A stretch of DNA of 15,872 nucleotides from DASRHY01 sp046765875 (GCA_046765875.1 JBKPSJ010000228.1:1-15872), one strand, 5' to 3'; counted from the first letter of the stretch, positions 1 through 8,091 are shown. Notes: a model not told the origin generated them from the sequence alone. A program made the numbers and translations.

Positions 1-1
1 G

Positions 2-1603
2 GTCACGCCGATGGACCGGGTGGTCTGCGGCGACGTCGGCTACGGCAAAACCGAGATCGCCGTACGGGCCGCCTTCAAGGCGGTCCAGGACGGCAAGCAG
101 GTCGCCGTCCTGGTGCCGACCACGCTACTGGTTCAGCAGCACTACGCGACCTTCTCCGAGCGGTACGCGGCGTTCCCGGTGATCGTGAGGCCGCTGTCGC
201 GGTTCCAGACCGACAGCGAGGCCAACGCGACGATCGAGGGCCTGGCCAACGGTTCCGTCGACGTCGTGATCGGTACCCACCGGCTGCTGTCCGGCGAGAG
301 CCGGTTCAAGGACCTCGGCCTGGTCGTGGTCGACGAGGAGCAGCGCTTCGGCGTCGAGCACAAGGAGCAGCTCAAGAAGCTGCGTACCGCGGTCGACGTA
401 TTGACGATGTCGGCGACGCCGATCCCGCGCACGCTGGAGATGTCGATCACCGGGATTCGCGAGATGTCCACGATCGCCACCCCGCCGGAGGAGCGACACC
501 CGGTGCTGACCTTCGTCGGCGGGTACGACGAGGGGCAGGTCACCGCCGCGGTCCGGCGCGAACTGCTGCGCGAGGGCCAGGTGTTCTTCGTGCACAACCG
601 GGTGAACACGATCGAGAAGGCGGCCGCCCGGCTGCGCCAGTTGGTGCCCGAGGCAAGGATCGCGGTCGCGCACGGGCAGATGAGCGAGCACACCCTGGAG
701 CAGGTGATCCTGGACTTCTGGGAGAAGCGCTCCGACGTGATCGTGTGCACCACGATCGTCGAGTCCGGGATCGACATCTCGAACGCGAACACGCTGATCG
801 TCGAGCGTTCGGACCTGCTCGGGCTGTCCCAGCTCCACCAGCTGCGTGGCCGGGTCGGCCGGGGTCGCGAGCGCGCGTACGCGTACTTCTTCTTCCCGCC
901 GGAGAGGCCGCTGACCGAGACCGCGCACGACCGGCTGGCGACGATCGCGCAGAACGCCGACCTCGGCGCGGGCATGCAGGTCGCGATGAAGGACCTGGAG
1001 ATCCGCGGCGCCGGCAACCTGCTCGGCGGCGAGCAGTCCGGGCACATCGCCGACGTCGGCTTCGATCTGTATGTCCGGCTGGTCGGCGAGGCGGTCGCGG
1101 AGTACCGCGGGGACAGCGCGATCGAGGAGCCTGACGTCAAGATAGAGCTTCCGGTCGATGCGCACTTGCCGCACGATTACATATCGTCGCAGCGGCTGCG
1201 GCTGGAGATGTACCAGCGGCTGGCCGCCGTGCGTACCGAAGACGCGCTGGCCGAACTGCACGACGAGTTGCAGGACCGCTACGGCGACATACCGGCTCCG
1301 GTGGCGAACCTGATCGAGGTCGCGCGGTTCCGCAACCGGGCGCGGAACGCAGGGCTGACGGACGTGACACTGCAGGGCACGATGGTCCGGTTCGGGCCGG
1401 TCGATCTGCCGGAATCCCGGCGGCTGCGGCTCAACCGGCTGTACCCCAAGAGCGTGGTCAAGCAGCAACTGCGTACGATCCTGGTGCCGAGACCGACAAC
1501 CCGGCCGGTCGCAGGCGAGCCGCTGCGGGACGTTGAACTGCTGCAGTGGTGCACCACACTGATCGACGACGTGATCGCCGAGCCTGCGGTGGCCGGGGTC
1601 TGA
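2..1603 (+). CDS. mfd: Transcription-repair coupling factor Mfd (3' part)
   Basis: This is the C-terminal part of the ATP-dependent DNA translocase that removes RNA polymerase stalled at lesions and recruits UvrA. The reading frame is open from the window edge; about 533 codons are present, against roughly 1,150-1,200 residues for the family, so the UvrB-like and RNAP-binding modules lie upstream. Counting from the Met at base 11, visible motifs are Walker A GDVGYGKTE (7-15), DEEQ (108-111), motif III TMSATPIPRT (132-141), then TTIVESGIDI and the arginine-rich QLRGRVGRGRE of the second RecA fold. The TRCF domain follows to the end. The stop falls just before the lipoprotein gene, so the two are probably cotranscribed. 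In M. tuberculosis mfd (Rv1020) also precedes mazG. The identification is secure; only the 5' end is missing. Confidence 0.97.
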   Translation, partial: VTPMDRVVCGDVGYGKTEIAVRAAFKAVQDGKQVAVLVPTTLLVQQHYATFSERYAAFPVIVRPLSRFQTDSEANATIEGLANGSVDVVIGTHRLLSGESRFKDLGLVVVDEEQRFGVEHKEQLKKLRTAVDVLTMSATPIPRTLEMSITGIREMSTIATPPEERHPVLTFVGGYDEGQVTAAVRRELLREGQVFFVHNRVNTIEKAAARLRQLVPEARIAVAHGQMSEHTLEQVILDFWEKRSDVIVCTTIVESGIDISNANTLIVERSDLLGLSQLHQLRGRVGRGRERAYAYFFFPPERPLTETAHDRLATIAQNADLGAGMQVAMKDLEIRGAGNLLGGEQSGHIADVGFDLYVRLVGEAVAEYRGDSAIEEPDVKIELPVDAHLPHDYISSQRLRLEMYQRLAAVRTEDALAELHDELQDRYGDIPAPVANLIEVARFRNRARNAGLTDVTLQGTMVRFGPVDLPESRRLRLNRLYPKSVVKQQLRTILVPRPTTRPVAGEPLRDVELLQWCTTLIDDVIAEPAVAGV

Positions 1604-1635
1604 GCATGAAGGGTTCAGTATCGATGGGAGTGGGT

Positions 1636-2229
1636 GTGGCACGAACCAAGGTGACGCTGCTCGCCGCCGTGGCGATGCTGGTGCTGGGCGGTTGTGCCGA
1701 CGGAGCCCACCCCGGTGACGCCGCCGTGGTCGGTGACACCGCGATCTCGATGAGCAAGCTCGACGACACCGTGCGCGAGGTGGGCGCGGTGCAGGGTGAG
1801 CCGATCCAGCCGCGAGTGGCGCTGCAGTACATGATCAGCTCGGAGCTGTCTCTGCAGGTCGCCGAGCAGCGGACCGTCGAGGTCACCGACGCCGAGGTCG
1901 GCGCGGCGATGAACCAGGTGCTGCCGGACCCGGAGCTGCGGGGCAAGTTCCAGGCGAACCCGGTCGCCGACGAGTTCGTGCGGTCGTTCGCCCGCGGCCA
2001 GCTCGCGCTGATCAAGATCGGCGGCGCCAGCGGTGTCGACGACCCGAACGCCCGGGAGGCGGCGCAGAAGGGTCTGCAGATCGTCACCGAGGCGTCGAAC
2101 TCGATCGGCGTCTCGGTGAATCCGCGGTTCGGCAAGTGGTCCGGCGGCCAGATCGCCGCGCAGTCCGGATCGCTGTCGACGCCGTTCCAGGCCCAATCGC
2201 CGACGCCGACTCCGCAGTCGGGCGGGTAG
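1636..2229 (+). CDS. SurA N-terminal-like lipoprotein
   Basis: This is a predicted exported lipoprotein of 197 residues. From the GTG chosen here it has a compact signal peptide: charged VARTK, a hydrophobic run, and lipobox LGGC with lipidated Cys20. After it comes AAVVGDTAISMSKLDD, which resembles the start of SurA/PrsA foldase N-domains, then a helical region with no recognisable PPIase domain. The C-terminus is Ser/Pro/Gln-rich. The start is GTG because GGGAG lies 5 bases upstream and the signal peptide is then of normal size. An in-frame ATG at 1606, only 2 bases after the mfd stop, and an ATG at 1624 are alternatives that would add 10 or 4 residues. It sits between mfd and mazG in one operon. 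A periplasmic-side chaperone role is inferred from the domain only; the M. tuberculosis block has a different lipoprotein (LpqU), placed after mazG. Confidence 0.8.
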   Translation: MARTKVTLLAAVAMLVLGGCADGAHPGDAAVVGDTAISMSKLDDTVREVGAVQGEPIQPRVALQYMISSELSLQVAEQRTVEVTDAEVGAAMNQVLPDPELRGKFQANPVADEFVRSFARGQLALIKIGGASGVDDPNAREAAQKGLQIVTEASNSIGVSVNPRFGKWSGGQIAAQSGSLSTPFQAQSPTPTPQSGG

Positions 2230-2236
2230 CAGCGAC

Positions 2237-3220
2237 GTGACGGGGCAGGGCCGGGTCGTCGTCCTGCTGACCAGCCCGAGGGTCGCGCCGGGTCTGCTGA
2301 GCTGGCCGGCCTGGCAGGCGCTGCGTACCGCCGACGAGGTCTTCGCCGCGGATGCCGGTACGCCGGCGGTGCGGGCGGCCGACGTCGAGGTGACCGTGCT
2401 CGACGGTGACGACCGGGCCCGGTGGGACCAGTTGCGTTCAGCGGCGGCCGCCGGCGCCTCGGTGGTCTGGTTCGCCGGTGACGACGGCGACCCGGGATTG
2501 CTGCGGATCGTGTCCGACGAGTTGGTGACCGAACCCGGTCAGCCGTTCGAGATCGAGATCCTCACCGGGTCGTACGACGTGCCGGGCGCGCGGCTGGTCG
2601 ATCTGGTCCGGGTGATGGACCGGCTTCGCTCGGAATGCCCGTGGGACAAGGAGCAGACGCACCGTTCGCTGGCGACGTATCTGCTCGAGGAGGCGTACGA
2701 GACCCTCGAGGCGATAGACACCGGGGATCGCGAGCATCTCCGCGAGGAACTCGGCGACCTGCTGCTGCAGGTCATGTTCCACTCCCGGATCGCCGAAGAG
2801 GACGCGGCCGAGCCGTGGTCTGTCGACGATGTCGCGGGTGACATCGTCGAGAAGTTGGTCCGGCGGCATCCGCACGTGTTCGCCGATGTGGACGCCGCCG
2901 ACGCGGCCGCGGTCGAGGCGAACTGGGAGACCATCAAGGCCGCGGAGAAGCAGCGCACATCGGTCCTCGAAGGCATCCCGCAGACCCTTCCCGCGCTCGC
3001 GCTCGCCGACAAGGTCCTCGGCCGAGCCGCCGGCCTCACAACCCCAGCCGGTTCATTGGACGCATCTGGTCAAGATGCGAGTACGCGAATCGGCACCGAG
3101 CTGCTGAACGTGGTGCGCAAGGCCCGGGCCGAAGGTGTCGACCCCGAGCAGGCCCTCCGCGACGCCGTGCGCGACCTGGCCGACCACATCCGCACCACCG
3201 AATCCATCCGCCCCGACTGA
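2237..3220 (+). CDS. mazG: Nucleoside triphosphate pyrophosphohydrolase MazG
   Basis: MazG hydrolyses NTPs/dNTPs to the monophosphate plus pyrophosphate. It is known as a house-cleaning enzyme, including against oxidised dCTP in mycobacteria. The protein has 327 residues, close to the 325 of the M. tuberculosis protein. The first ~105 residues are a divergent domain of the actinobacterial type, reminiscent of a degenerate tetrapyrrole-methylase domain. The MazG domain follows, with DRLRSECPWDKEQTH and the metal-binding acidic helices LLEEAYETLEAI and EELGDLLLQVMFHSRIA. RRHPHVF and WETIKAAEK are further family signatures. The GTG start lies 7 bases after the lipoprotein stop with only a weak ribosome site, so translation may depend on coupling. 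The gene converges on the cysteine dioxygenase gene, with a nested hairpin between the two. Confidence 0.95.
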   Translation: MTGQGRVVVLLTSPRVAPGLLSWPAWQALRTADEVFAADAGTPAVRAADVEVTVLDGDDRARWDQLRSAAAAGASVVWFAGDDGDPGLLRIVSDELVTEPGQPFEIEILTGSYDVPGARLVDLVRVMDRLRSECPWDKEQTHRSLATYLLEEAYETLEAIDTGDREHLREELGDLLLQVMFHSRIAEEDAAEPWSVDDVAGDIVEKLVRRHPHVFADVDAADAAAVEANWETIKAAEKQRTSVLEGIPQTLPALALADKVLGRAAGLTTPAGSLDASGQDASTRIGTELLNVVRKARAEGVDPEQALRDAVRDLADHIRTTESIRPD

Positions 3221-3228
3221 AGCCATGT

Positions 3229-3293
3229 GCGTCGAGTGTGGGGTTCGGACTCGATGTGCGCGCTCCCACGTGCACAAACCCTTGAGTCGACGC
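3229..3293. terminator. Nested hairpin between convergent mazG and cysteine dioxygenase genes
   Basis: The sequence can fold into nested arms. GCGTCGA (3229-3235) pairs with TCGACGC (3287-3293), GGGTT (3241-3245) with AACCC (3277-3281), and the inner TGTGCGCG (3255-3262) with CGTGCACA (3269-3276) around a 6-base loop, with one G.T pair. It lies between two convergent stop codons, which suits a bidirectional terminator. There is no T-run on either strand, as is common in high-GC actinobacteria. The terminator role is inferred from position and pairing. Confidence 0.5.
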
Positions 3294-3301
3294 CAAAGCC
3301 T

Positions 3302-3820
3302 TCAGTCGTAGTTGCGGCGGATGCTGGAGCCGAGGACCGCGATGTCCGCGCCGTACACGTGGATCGAGATCGCGGTGCTGGTGCCGATGTTGCGGACGCG
3401 GTGGATGTCGCCGGGCGGGGTGAAGCCGCTGACCTCGCCCACGTGGTTGGTGTTCTCGCCGATCAGCCGCAGGTTCTCGTCGTACAGCTCCTCGTACTCG
3501 ATGCCCTGGATCACGCCGAACGAGCACCAGGCGACGTGGTCGTGGATCGCGGTGGCCTGGCCGGGCCGCCATACCAGCGCGACGATCGAGAACGAGCCGT
3601 CCGGCTCGATGTGCAGGAGGTGGCTGCGGTATCCGTCCGGCGAGCCGAACCGCTGCTCCGCGGTCAGCACGTCCGGCGTCGGCAGCCGCCGCCGCAATAC
3701 CTCGGTGACGTCGCGGACAGTGCGCTCCGGAGTGTCGCCACGCGCGACGACCTCGCGTAGGCCGGCGACGAGTTCGGGCAGCCCGGTGGCGACCGGCTGC
3801 CTGTCGATGACGGTGCTCAT
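3302..3820 (-). CDS. Cysteine dioxygenase family protein
   Basis: This is a small cupin thiol dioxygenase (172 residues) that by family adds O2 to the thiol of cysteine to give cysteine sulfinate, using mononuclear Fe(II). Three iron-ligand histidines are visible: H93 and H95 in AIHDH and H140 in GDIHRVRN. The Ser-His-Tyr catalytic set of mammalian CDO appears as S152-x-H154-x-Y156 in SIHVY. The Cys of the mammalian Cys-Tyr crosslink is not exactly conserved; Cys99 lies one position off. The ATG was chosen because AAGGAA lies 6 bases upstream; longer in-frame starts lack this. The gene is alone on the minus strand, convergent with mazG and divergent from eno, so it interrupts a conserved housekeeping block. 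A related thiol substrate such as 3-mercaptopropionate cannot be excluded. Confidence 0.88.
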   Translation of the reverse strand: MSTVIDRQPVATGLPELVAGLREVVARGDTPERTVRDVTEVLRRRLPTPDVLTAEQRFGSPDGYRSHLLHIEPDGSFSIVALVWRPGQATAIHDHVAWCSFGVIQGIEYEELYDENLRLIGENTNHVGEVSGFTPPGDIHRVRNIGTSTAISIHVYGADIAVLGSSIRRNYD

Positions 3821-3924
3821 TTGCTGTTCCTTCCCCTGGTACGGGTGCAGTACGCGTCCGCGGGGCGTTCGGTTCAGACAGCGCGGCGGGCACCGCGGTC
3901 CACTGCTGCGGCTGGTCTGGCCGT

Positions 3925-3930
3925 TAGGCT
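3925..3930 (+). promoter_or_regulatory. Candidate -10 element for eno
   Basis: TAGGCT (TAnnnT type) lies 53 bases before the eno GTG in the 163-base divergent region between the dioxygenase and eno. The expected -35 position has no good TTGACA match, so this is a tentative call. I saw no convincing promoter for the dioxygenase on the other strand. Confidence 0.25.
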
Positions 3931-3983
3931 CGGAAACGACTTCACAGGGACCTTCAAAGGACACGGATCACCAGGGAGACGAA

Positions 3984-5267
3984 GTGGCCACCATCGAGGC
4001 CGTCGGCGCGCGCGAGATTCTCGACTCGCGCGGCAACCCCACCATCGAGGTCGAGGTGCTCCTCGACGACGACACCGTCGCGCGCGCGGCGGTCCCGTCC
4101 GGTGCGTCCACCGGGCAGTTCGAGGCCGTCGAGCTCCGCGACGGCGACAAGAGCCGGTACGGCGGCAAGGGCGTGCAGAAGGCCATCACCGCCGTGCTGG
4201 ACGACATCGACAAGGCGATCGTCGGGTACGACGTCCATGAGCAGCGGCTGATCGATCAGGCGCTGATCGACCTGGACGGCACCCCGAACAAGGCGAAGCT
4301 GGGTGCGAACGCGATCCTCGGCGTCAGCCTGGCGGTCGCGAAGGCGGCGGCGCTGACCGCGGGTCTGGACCTGTACCGCTACGTCGGCGGCCCGAACGCG
4401 CACCTTCTCCCGGTGCCGATGATGAACATCCTCAACGGTGGCGCGCACGCCGACAGCAACGTCGACGTACAGGAGTTCATGATCGCCCCGATCGGTGCGG
4501 CGACGTACTCCGAGGCGCTGATGAACGGCGCGACCGTCTACCACGCGCTCAAGTCGGTGCTGAAGGACAAGGGCCTGTCCACCGGGCTCGGCGACGAGGG
4601 CGGCTTCGCGCCGAGCCTGCCGAGCAACCGCGACGCGCTCGACCTGATCGCGGTGGCCGTTGAGAAGGCCGGTCTCAAGCTCGGTACGGACATCGCGCTC
4701 GCGCTCGACGTTGCGGCCAGCGAGTTCTACAAGGACGGCAACTACGCGTTCGAGGGCACGACCAAGACCGCTGAGGAGATGACCGCCTACTACGCCGACC
4801 TGGTCTCGGCGTACCCGATCGTCTCGCTCGAGGACCCGCTCAACGAGGACGACTGGGACGGCTGGAAGACGCTGACCGGTGAGCTCGGCGACAAGATCCA
4901 GATCGTCGGCGACGACCTGTTCGTCACCAACGTGGAGCGGATCCAGCGCGGCATCACCGAGAAGTCGGCCAACGCCCTGCTGGTCAAGGTGAACCAGATC
5001 GGCTCGCTGACCGAGACGCTGGACGCGGTCGATCTGGCGCATCGCAGCGGGTTCAGCTGCATGATGAGCCACCGGTCCGGCGAGACCGAGGACACCACGA
5101 TCGCCGACCTCGCGGTGGCGACGAACTGCGGCCAGATCAAGTCCGGCGCACCGGCCCGGTCCGATCGCACGGCCAAGTACAACCAGCTGCTGCGGATCGA
5201 GGAGGAGCTGGACGACGCGGCCCGGTACGCCGGCCGCTCGGCCTTCCCGCGCTACCAGGGGAGCTGA
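3984..5267 (+). CDS. eno: Enolase (phosphopyruvate hydratase)
   Basis: Enolase interconverts 2-phosphoglycerate and phosphoenolpyruvate in glycolysis and gluconeogenesis; it is cytosolic and Mg2+-dependent. At 427 residues it has the usual length. The N-terminus ATIEAVGAREILDSRGNPT is typical. Family motifs in order are MMNILNGGAHADSNVDVQEFM, GDEGGFAP (catalytic Glu), SLEDPLNEDDW and GDDLFVTN (metal ligands), LLVKVNQIGSLTET (catalytic Lys) and SHRSGETEDT. The start is GTG because AGGGAG lies 5 bases upstream; the frame stays open far upstream, but that part overlaps the dioxygenase gene on the other strand and has no enolase similarity. It is the first plus-strand gene after the dioxygenase and is followed 5 bases later by the FtsB-like gene, so it probably has its own promoter and heads the next operon. 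Confidence 0.98.
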   Translation: MATIEAVGAREILDSRGNPTIEVEVLLDDDTVARAAVPSGASTGQFEAVELRDGDKSRYGGKGVQKAITAVLDDIDKAIVGYDVHEQRLIDQALIDLDGTPNKAKLGANAILGVSLAVAKAAALTAGLDLYRYVGGPNAHLLPVPMMNILNGGAHADSNVDVQEFMIAPIGAATYSEALMNGATVYHALKSVLKDKGLSTGLGDEGGFAPSLPSNRDALDLIAVAVEKAGLKLGTDIALALDVAASEFYKDGNYAFEGTTKTAEEMTAYYADLVSAYPIVSLEDPLNEDDWDGWKTLTGELGDKIQIVGDDLFVTNVERIQRGITEKSANALLVKVNQIGSLTETLDAVDLAHRSGFSCMMSHRSGETEDTTIADLAVATNCGQIKSGAPARSDRTAKYNQLLRIEEELDDAARYAGRSAFPRYQGS

Positions 5268-5272
5268 TCGCG

Positions 5273-5806
5273 ATGCCGTCGCGACGCGACGCCCGCCGCC
5301 CGGCCCGGACGCCCGTCAGGACCCGGCCCGGCTCGGGTCGCGACGGCACGTCCCGGCGCCGGACGAGTGCGCCGGCGTCGAAGGCCGCACAGACCAGGCC
5401 GGCTCCCGAGCCGCGAGCCTCGCGCGCTCTGACCGGCCGCGCGGCCGTGGTGCTGCTGGTGCTCGGCGCGCTGGTGGTCTCGTACGCGCAGAGCCTGCGG
5501 GTCTGGTTCGACCAGCACCAGCAGATCACCAACCTGACCGACGAGATCCGCGATCGCGAGCAGCGGGTCGGTCAGCTGCAGGACGAGATCGCGCGCTGGA
5601 ACGACGACGCGTACGTCAGGGCGCAGGCCCGGCAGCGGCTCGGCTGGGTGATGCCGGGCGAGGTCGGCTACCGGGTGATCGGGCCGGACGGCAAGCCGCT
5701 GAGCTCGACGGAGTCCCCGGCCGGACCGGCCGCCGTCAAGCACGACACGACCTGGTACGCCAAGCTGTGGGGCAGCGTCGAGGTCGCGGGCGCCAAGTCC
5801 AGGTGA
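5273..5806 (+). CDS. FtsB/DivIC-like septum formation initiator protein
   Basis: This is a bitopic membrane protein of 177 residues, of the FtsB/DivIC family that bridges FtsL and FtsQ in the divisome. It has a long basic, Pro/Ala-rich cytoplasmic tail (1-55), one transmembrane segment (about 56-72) and an extracytoplasmic coiled coil (about 78-110, DEIRDREQRVGQLQDEI). The family signature DAYVRAQARQRLGWVMPGE (112-130) follows. The C-terminal ~35 residues are variable. It starts 5 bases after the eno stop, and its stop overlaps the GTG of the DUF501 gene. The same order eno - this protein - DUF501 - ppx is found in M. tuberculosis (Rv1023-Rv1026). The extended basic N-tail is typical of actinobacterial members. 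Confidence 0.9.
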   Translation: MPSRRDARRPARTPVRTRPGSGRDGTSRRRTSAPASKAAQTRPAPEPRASRALTGRAAVVLLVLGALVVSYAQSLRVWFDQHQQITNLTDEIRDREQRVGQLQDEIARWNDDAYVRAQARQRLGWVMPGEVGYRVIGPDGKPLSSTESPAGPAAVKHDTTWYAKLWGSVEVAGAKSR

Positions 5807-6291
5807 GCGCTTTCGACGCCGACATCGCGGCGGCCAGTGCTCAGCTCGGCCGGCCGGTCAAGGGGGTCCTCGCGGTCGCGCATCGATGCGAATGCGGCCT
5901 GCCGGACGTGGTCGAGACCGCGCCGCGGCTGCCGGACGGTACGCCGTTCCCGACCCTGTTCTACGTGACCTGCCCCCGGCTGATCTCGGCGATCGGCACC
6001 CTCGAGGGATCCGGGCTGATGCGCGAGATGACGGAGCGGCTGGAGACCGATCCCGAACTTGCGGCGCGGCATCGGGCCGCACACGACGACTACCTGGCTC
6101 GCCGGGATGCGCACGGCGTGATCGAGGAGATCGACGGGATCAGCGCAGGCGGGATGCCGGATCGGGTCAAATGCCTGCACGCCTTGGTCGGCCATTCGCT
6201 CGCTGTCGGTCCGGGGGTGAACCCGTTCGGCGACGAGGCGCTGGAGCAGCTGCCCGCGTGGGGTGCCAAGGGTCCCTGCGTCGATGTCTAG
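5803..6291 (+). CDS. DUF501 family protein
   Basis: This is a 162-residue soluble protein of unknown function, equivalent in position and features to M. tuberculosis Rv1025. The GTG start overlaps the FtsB stop as GTGA, indicating translational coupling; an upstream ATG in frame lies inside ftsB and is not needed. Conserved-looking cysteines and histidines are HRCECGLP (C29, C31), FYVTCPRL (C57) and MPDRVKCLHALVGH (C124, H126, H131). Together these could form a metal site, which is inference. The phrase FPTLFYVTCPRLISAIGTLEGSG is typical of the family. It overlaps ppx downstream by 8 bases. Its invariant place between a divisome gene and ppx is the only functional hint. Confidence 0.9.
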   Translation: MSAFDADIAAASAQLGRPVKGVLAVAHRCECGLPDVVETAPRLPDGTPFPTLFYVTCPRLISAIGTLEGSGLMREMTERLETDPELAARHRAAHDDYLARRDAHGVIEEIDGISAGGMPDRVKCLHALVGHSLAVGPGVNPFGDEALEQLPAWGAKGPCVDV

Positions 6292-7198
6292 GGTCGCGGC
6301 GGTCGACTGCGGTACGAACTCCATCCGGCTGCTGGTCGCCGACGTCAGCGGCTGTGACCTCCACGAGGTCGATCGCCGGCTGACCATCGTCCGGCTCGGC
6401 CAGGGCGTCGACGCGACGGGCCGGTTCGCTCCCGAAGCACTGATCCGGACCTTCGCCGCCTGCGACGAGTACGCCGCGGCGGTGGCGGCGTACGACGTCG
6501 AGCGGACCCGGTTCGTCGCCACCTCGGCGGCACGCGATGTTGCGAATGCGGATGAGTTCTTCGCCGGGGTGCGGAAGCGCTTCGGCGTCGAGCCGGAGGT
6601 GATCACGGGTACGGAGGAGGCCGTACTCAGCTTCCGCGGCGCGACCAACGGGCTGCGCGGGGTCGAGTCGCCGTACCTGGTCGCGGACATAGGCGGCGGC
6701 TCGACCGAACTCATCCTCGGCGACGACCACGGTGTCGAGCATGCGCAGTCGCTCGACATGGGTTCGGTACGAATGACCGAACGCCACCTGCACTCCGACC
6801 CTGTGACCAAGGCGGAACTGGCCGCGGCCATAGCAGACATCGACTCGTTGCTCGAAGCAACGAGTGTGCCGCTTGACCGGGCCCGGACACTGATCGGCCT
6901 CGCGGGCACGGTCACGACCATCGCCGCGCTGGCCATGGACTTGCCGGATTACGACCGCGACGCGGTCCACTGTGCGCGGATCGGCAGTGCCTTGCTCGAG
7001 AGCACCACCCGGTGGCTGATCGGTTCGACCCGTGCCGAACGCGCGGCACGCAGGACGATCCACCCCGGCAGAGTCGACGTCATCGGCGCCGGCGCCCTTA
7101 TCCTGGCCCGCCTCCACCACCGCGTACGTACCGAAGGCATCCTGGTCTCCGAACAGGACATCCTCGACGGCATCGCTCTGGGCCTGGCGGAGGAGTAG
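6284..7198 (+). CDS. Ppx/GppA family phosphatase (exopolyphosphatase-type)
   Basis: This belongs to the ASKHA-fold exopolyphosphatase/guanosine pentaphosphatase family, which removes terminal phosphate from polyphosphate or pppGpp. At 304 residues it is the short actinobacterial form (M. tuberculosis Rv1026, Ppx2; Corynebacterium Ppx2) without the C-terminal HD-like domains. Motifs are AAVDCGTNSIRLLVAD (5-20, phosphate 1), TGTEEAVLSFRG (108-119, with the catalytic Glu), VADIGGGSTEL (133-143, phosphate 2) and IGLAGTVTTIAALAM (204-218). The ATG at 6284 places the family N-terminus correctly and overlaps the DUF501 stop; a GTG at 6263 would add seven residues. The next gene's ribosome site lies in its last codons. 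Which substrate it prefers cannot be told from sequence. Confidence 0.93.
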   Translation: MSRVAAVDCGTNSIRLLVADVSGCDLHEVDRRLTIVRLGQGVDATGRFAPEALIRTFAACDEYAAAVAAYDVERTRFVATSAARDVANADEFFAGVRKRFGVEPEVITGTEEAVLSFRGATNGLRGVESPYLVADIGGGSTELILGDDHGVEHAQSLDMGSVRMTERHLHSDPVTKAELAAAIADIDSLLEATSVPLDRARTLIGLAGTVTTIAALAMDLPDYDRDAVHCARIGSALLESTTRWLIGSTRAERAARRTIHPGRVDVIGAGALILARLHHRVRTEGILVSEQDILDGIALGLAEE

Positions 7199-7203
7199 CA
7201 CCG

Positions 7204-8037
7204 GTGACATCGATGAAGCTGCCGCATCCGATCACGGGGGAGTTGTTCGACAGTCCGGTGCCGCCGGGGACGGGGTGGCCGGACGATCCGGCGACTCGGC
7301 GCACGCCGGTGGCGCACGATGCGGCGGAGGCTGCGCAGCTTGCCTCCTCGGCGCGGACGCCGGCGGATCTGGACGCACGGGTGTCGGTGTGCCGGGCTTG
7401 CGAGCGGCTCGTCGCGTGGCGCGAGGACGTCGCGGTGACCAAGCGGAAGTCATTCGCCGGCCAGCCGTATTGGGGCCGGCCGATCGCGGGCTGGGGCGAC
7501 CCGCAGCCGCGGGTTGTGATCGCCGGGCTGGCACCGGCCGCGCACGGCGGCAACCGGACCGGCCGGATCTTCACCGGCGACCGGTCCGGCGACTGGCTGT
7601 TCGCCTCGCTGTACCGGGTCGGGCTGGCAGTACAGCCGACCAGCGAGCATGCCGGCGACGGCCAGCGCCTGATCCGGACCAGGATGGTCGCCTCGGTACG
7701 GTGCGCGCCACCGGCCAACGCCCCGACCCCCACCGAACGCGATACCTGCTCGGCCTGGTTCCGTGCCGAGTTGATCACATTGCTGCCGAGCACCCGCGCG
7801 ATCGTGTGCCTGGGCCAATTCGGGTTCGAGCAGATACTGCGAACGCTGGCCGCGCTCGGTCACCCGGTGCCGAAGCCCAAGCCGAAATTCGGGCACGGCG
7901 TCGAGGTCGGCTACGTAGGCTTCTGCGTTCTCGGCTGCTTCCACCCGAGCCAGCAGAACACTTTCACGGGCCGGCTGACCGAGCCGATGATCGACGCCGT
8001 CCTTGGCCGGGCCGCGGAACTGGCCGGCCCGGGATGA
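7204..8037 (+). CDS. Family 5 uracil-DNA glycosylase (UdgB type)
   Basis: This is a base-excision repair enzyme that removes uracil, and in this family also other deaminated bases, from DNA. It has 277 residues. Two cysteines C63 and C66 (VCRACERL) plus C167 and C182 are spaced as the four [4Fe-4S] ligands of family 4/5 enzymes. The family 5 active-site motif is GLAPAAHGGNRTGR (108-121), followed by FTGDRSGDWL. It has no catalytic Asp at the water-activating site of family 1. The C-terminal motif is HPSQQNTFTG (247-256). The GTG start was chosen because GGAGGAG (7189-7195, inside the ppx end) lies 8 bases upstream; ATG at 7213 is the alternative. It follows ppx by 5 bases. M. tuberculosis UdgB (Rv1259) is not in the eno-ppx block, so this neighbour is lineage-specific. 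Confidence 0.92.
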   Translation: MTSMKLPHPITGELFDSPVPPGTGWPDDPATRRTPVAHDAAEAAQLASSARTPADLDARVSVCRACERLVAWREDVAVTKRKSFAGQPYWGRPIAGWGDPQPRVVIAGLAPAAHGGNRTGRIFTGDRSGDWLFASLYRVGLAVQPTSEHAGDGQRLIRTRMVASVRCAPPANAPTPTERDTCSAWFRAELITLLPSTRAIVCLGQFGFEQILRTLAALGHPVPKPKPKFGHGVEVGYVGFCVLGCFHPSQQNTFTGRLTEPMIDAVLGRAAELAGPG

Positions 8038-8055
8038 AGTGTGCTTGAGATATTC

Positions 8056-8069
8056 CCCTCTCGAGAGGG
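8056..8069. repeat. Perfect 14-bp palindrome upstream of ndh
   Basis: CCCTCTCGAGAGGG is its own reverse complement. It sits 18 bases after the glycosylase stop and 23 bases before the Rex operator. It could be a short terminator hairpin (5-bp stem, TCGA loop, no T-run) or a second operator for the ndh promoter. Confidence 0.55.
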
Positions 8070-8091
8070 ATTGTCATCACTCGGAATACTG

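Noticed and set aside
125..1642. Long open frame antisense to mfd (and similar ones antisense to eno, ndh and the ndh-def region)
   Set aside because: High-GC shadow frames: Arg/Pro/Gly-rich, no motifs, no ribosome sites, and each lies fully over a confidently identified gene.
3312..3983. Long upstream extension of the enolase reading frame
   Set aside because: It lies antisense to the dioxygenase, has no enolase similarity, and the GTG at 3984 has a strong ribosome site and the exact family N-terminus.
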